A DNA stretch of 64,000 nucleotides from VXRJ01 sp965246995 (GTDB taxonomy: Bacteria > Acidobacteriota > Vicinamibacteria > Vicinamibacterales > UBA8438). The stretch is from positions 4,030,001 through 4,094,000 of the forward strand of contig OZ252008.1 in assembly GCA_965246995.1 (NCBI GenBank). Reading direction: 5' to 3'. This document shows positions 62,565 through 64,000 of this stretch, one piece after another; position 1 is the stretch's first letter; the number at the start of each line of letters is the position of its first letter. The position numbers and the translations under genes are program-made. The notes below the pieces were generated by a model that was not told where the DNA came from, searched no databases, and was given only the letters and a program-made list of their open reading frames with translations.

Positions 62565-64000
62565 CTACCGCGGGTCGTCCCGCTTGCGGACCTTCTTGGC
62601 GATCACCCACTCGACATCGCCCTCCGCCTTCCCGGGCGGCGGCGGCAGGGACCGCGGGTCGAGGCGTTCGAGCCCCTCCAGGATGTTCGACGCCCAGCCG
62701 AAGATGTTCCGGCCGGCAACGACGCGCCGCATGGCGCGCATCCGCCGCCGTCGTTCGGCGCGCGGCATGTCGATTGCCTGCCCGATCGCGAGGGCGAAGC
62801 CATCGATGTCGTACGGGTTGATGATGAGTGCATCGTGCAACTGTTGCGCGGCGCCCGCCATCTCGCTCAGCACCAACGTGCCGTCGTCGTCCTGCCGCGC
62901 GGCAACGAACTCCTTCGCTACCAGGTTCATCCCGTCGTGCAGTGAACTGACCACGCAGAAGTTCGCCAGCCGGTAGAGGGCGACAAGCCGCCGAATCCGG
63001 AATGCCGATTTCCGGTAACGGATCGCGCCGCGACCCGAGCCGTAGCGCGCATTGATATCAGCCACCTTCCGGTCGATCGCCGCGACTACATCCACGTAGC
63101 TCCGGAGGCTCGACCGCGACGGAACCCCGATCTGCACGAAGGTGAGCGAGTCACGCAGGTCGACCCGCTGTTCGAAGAGCCGTTCGATGGCCTCGAGCCG
63201 TTCGAGCACCCCCTTCGTGTAGTCGAGTCGGTCAACCCCGATGCCGATGTACGGCGTGTCGAGACCCAGCTCCTGCCGCAACCGCGCCATCTCCGCTTCC
63301 AGCCCCGGGTCCCGCGTGATCTGCTGGATGCGGTCGTAGTCCACACCGATCGGCACCGCCTTCACGGCGACGATCCGGTTGCCCCTCCGGACCGTGTTGC
63401 GCGTGACGTCGAAGCCGAAGTCTTCGCGCGCCGCCGTGAGGAAGTTGCGGCGGTCGCGATCCAGTTGAAACGCGATCAGGTCGTTGCCCAGTAGTCCCTC
63501 GATGAGCTCACGCCGCCACGTGCAAATGCGGAGCCGGTCGGGACTGGGCCACGGGATGTGCCAGAAGATCGCCGTCTTGACGCCCGGCTGCCGCTGGCGG
63601 AGCTTCGCGCCCACCAGGGCAAGGTGATAGTCCTGAATGAAGACCGGGACGTTGGGGTCCGGCAATTCCGACTCGATCACCTCGGCGAACCGGTCGTTCA
63701 CCTTCTGGTAAGTCTCCCAGTCCTGGGTGCGGAAGATCGGCCGGACGTGTGCTTCGTGACAGAGCGGCCAGAGCCCTTCGTTCGCGAATCCCTCGTAGTA
63801 GCGCGTCGCCTCGCTCTCGGTGAGCCAGAGACGGCGCAGCAGGTAGCCGGGTTGATCGGGCGGCACCGCGACCCGGTGAGCGTCATCCACCACCTCGAAG
63901 TCGGCGTCGCCGGAGCCGTGGGCGATCCACACGCCCCCGCGGTCCCGCATCAGCGCATCGAGCGCGATCGCGACGCCCCCGGTGGTGGGCGACCAGGCGA
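62565..64000 (-). CDS. otsA: Trehalose-6-phosphate synthase, 5' end outside the window
   Basis: At least 478 residues of a GT20 enzyme, open to the right edge. FIQDYHLALVGAKLRQRQPG, FWHIPWPSPDRLRICTW, GVDRLDYTKGVLERLEAI and SLHDGMNLVAKEFVAARQ in parts are donor- and acceptor-site motifs. It makes trehalose 6-phosphate from UDP-glucose and glucose 6-phosphate, an osmoprotectant route. An ATG at 63950 lies inside the domain and is not the start; no phosphatase gene is in view. Confidence 0.93.
   Translation of the reverse strand, partial: AWSPTTGGVAIALDALMRDRGGVWIAHGSGDADFEVVDDAHRVAVPPDQPGYLLRRLWLTESEATRYYEGFANEGLWPLCHEAHVRPIFRTQDWETYQKVNDRFAEVIESELPDPNVPVFIQDYHLALVGAKLRQRQPGVKTAIFWHIPWPSPDRLRICTWRRELIEGLLGNDLIAFQLDRDRRNFLTAAREDFGFDVTRNTVRRGNRIVAVKAVPIGVDYDRIQQITRDPGLEAEMARLRQELGLDTPYIGIGVDRLDYTKGVLERLEAIERLFEQRVDLRDSLTFVQIGVPSRSSLRSYVDVVAAIDRKVADINARYGSGRGAIRYRKSAFRIRRLVALYRLANFCVVSSLHDGMNLVAKEFVAARQDDDGTLVLSEMAGAAQQLHDALIINPYDIDGFALAIGQAIDMPRAERRRRMRAMRRVVAGRNIFGWASNILEGLERLDPRSLPPPPGKAEGDVEWVIAKKVRKRDDPR

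Overview
The window is high-GC (roughly two thirds by eye) DNA from a Gram-negative bacterium. Lipid A/Kdo/heptose genes (lpxK-lpxL fusion, waaA/kdtA, hldE halves, GT9 heptosyltransferase, gmhB), a futalosine menaquinone pair (mqnE, mqnD), nadA, ricT, and gap-pgk-tpiA-secG in one block fit Acidobacteriota, perhaps Vicinamibacteria. That assignment is inference from gene content and style, not from a search.

Layout. 1-27 kb is mostly conserved chromosome: a partial M1 peptidase, tRNA-Leu, secG, tpiA, pgk and gap; lipid A/core genes; tRNA-Val and tRNA-Asp; a sulfatase/methyltransferase/small membrane protein set; holB, ricT, pdxA, smpB and rfbD. It is interrupted at 3.7-5.6 kb by a 176-bp non-autonomous element and an IS1380-type IS, which together split a gene in a three-gene unit, and at 12.5-14.4 kb by an OLD-like ATPase gene ending in a second copy of the 176-bp element.

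27-49 kb is an accessory island with three interleaved themes. (a) Surface-polysaccharide genes: gmd, several GT4 and GT39-like glycosyltransferases, a nucleotide-sugar dehydrogenase, a DegT remnant and a dolichol-phosphate-mannose-synthase-like enzyme. (b) Seven toxin-antitoxin or antitoxin loci (VapBC, Phd-VapC, HicAB). (c) ATPase plus TOPRIM-like pairs that look like defence modules: an RloA/RloB pair, a broken second RloAB copy, and a different AAA ATPase/TOPRIM-like pair. Many genes are cut and rejoined: a GT39 gene whose halves lie 6 kb apart on opposite strands, a head-to-head truncation of degT and the dehydrogenase, the dehydrogenase fused in frame to the C-terminal domain of a plasmid RepA, and an internally deleted gmd copy.

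49-56 kb carries a GT39-like gene with an IS256-type IS 7 bp upstream of its start, then an IS1182-type IS interrupted by a two-ORF IS3-like element. 56.5-64 kb returns to conserved genes: a zinc-ribbon/polytopic membrane pair, superoxide dismutase, nadA, mqnE, mqnD (separated by a third 176-bp element) and a partial trehalose-6-phosphate synthase.

The strongest signals are the 176-bp CTAG-targeting element (three copies, ends resembling those of the IS1182-type element), the dense island of toxin-antitoxin and ATPase/TOPRIM modules, and the in-frame gene chimeras. No CRISPR array or rRNA was seen.
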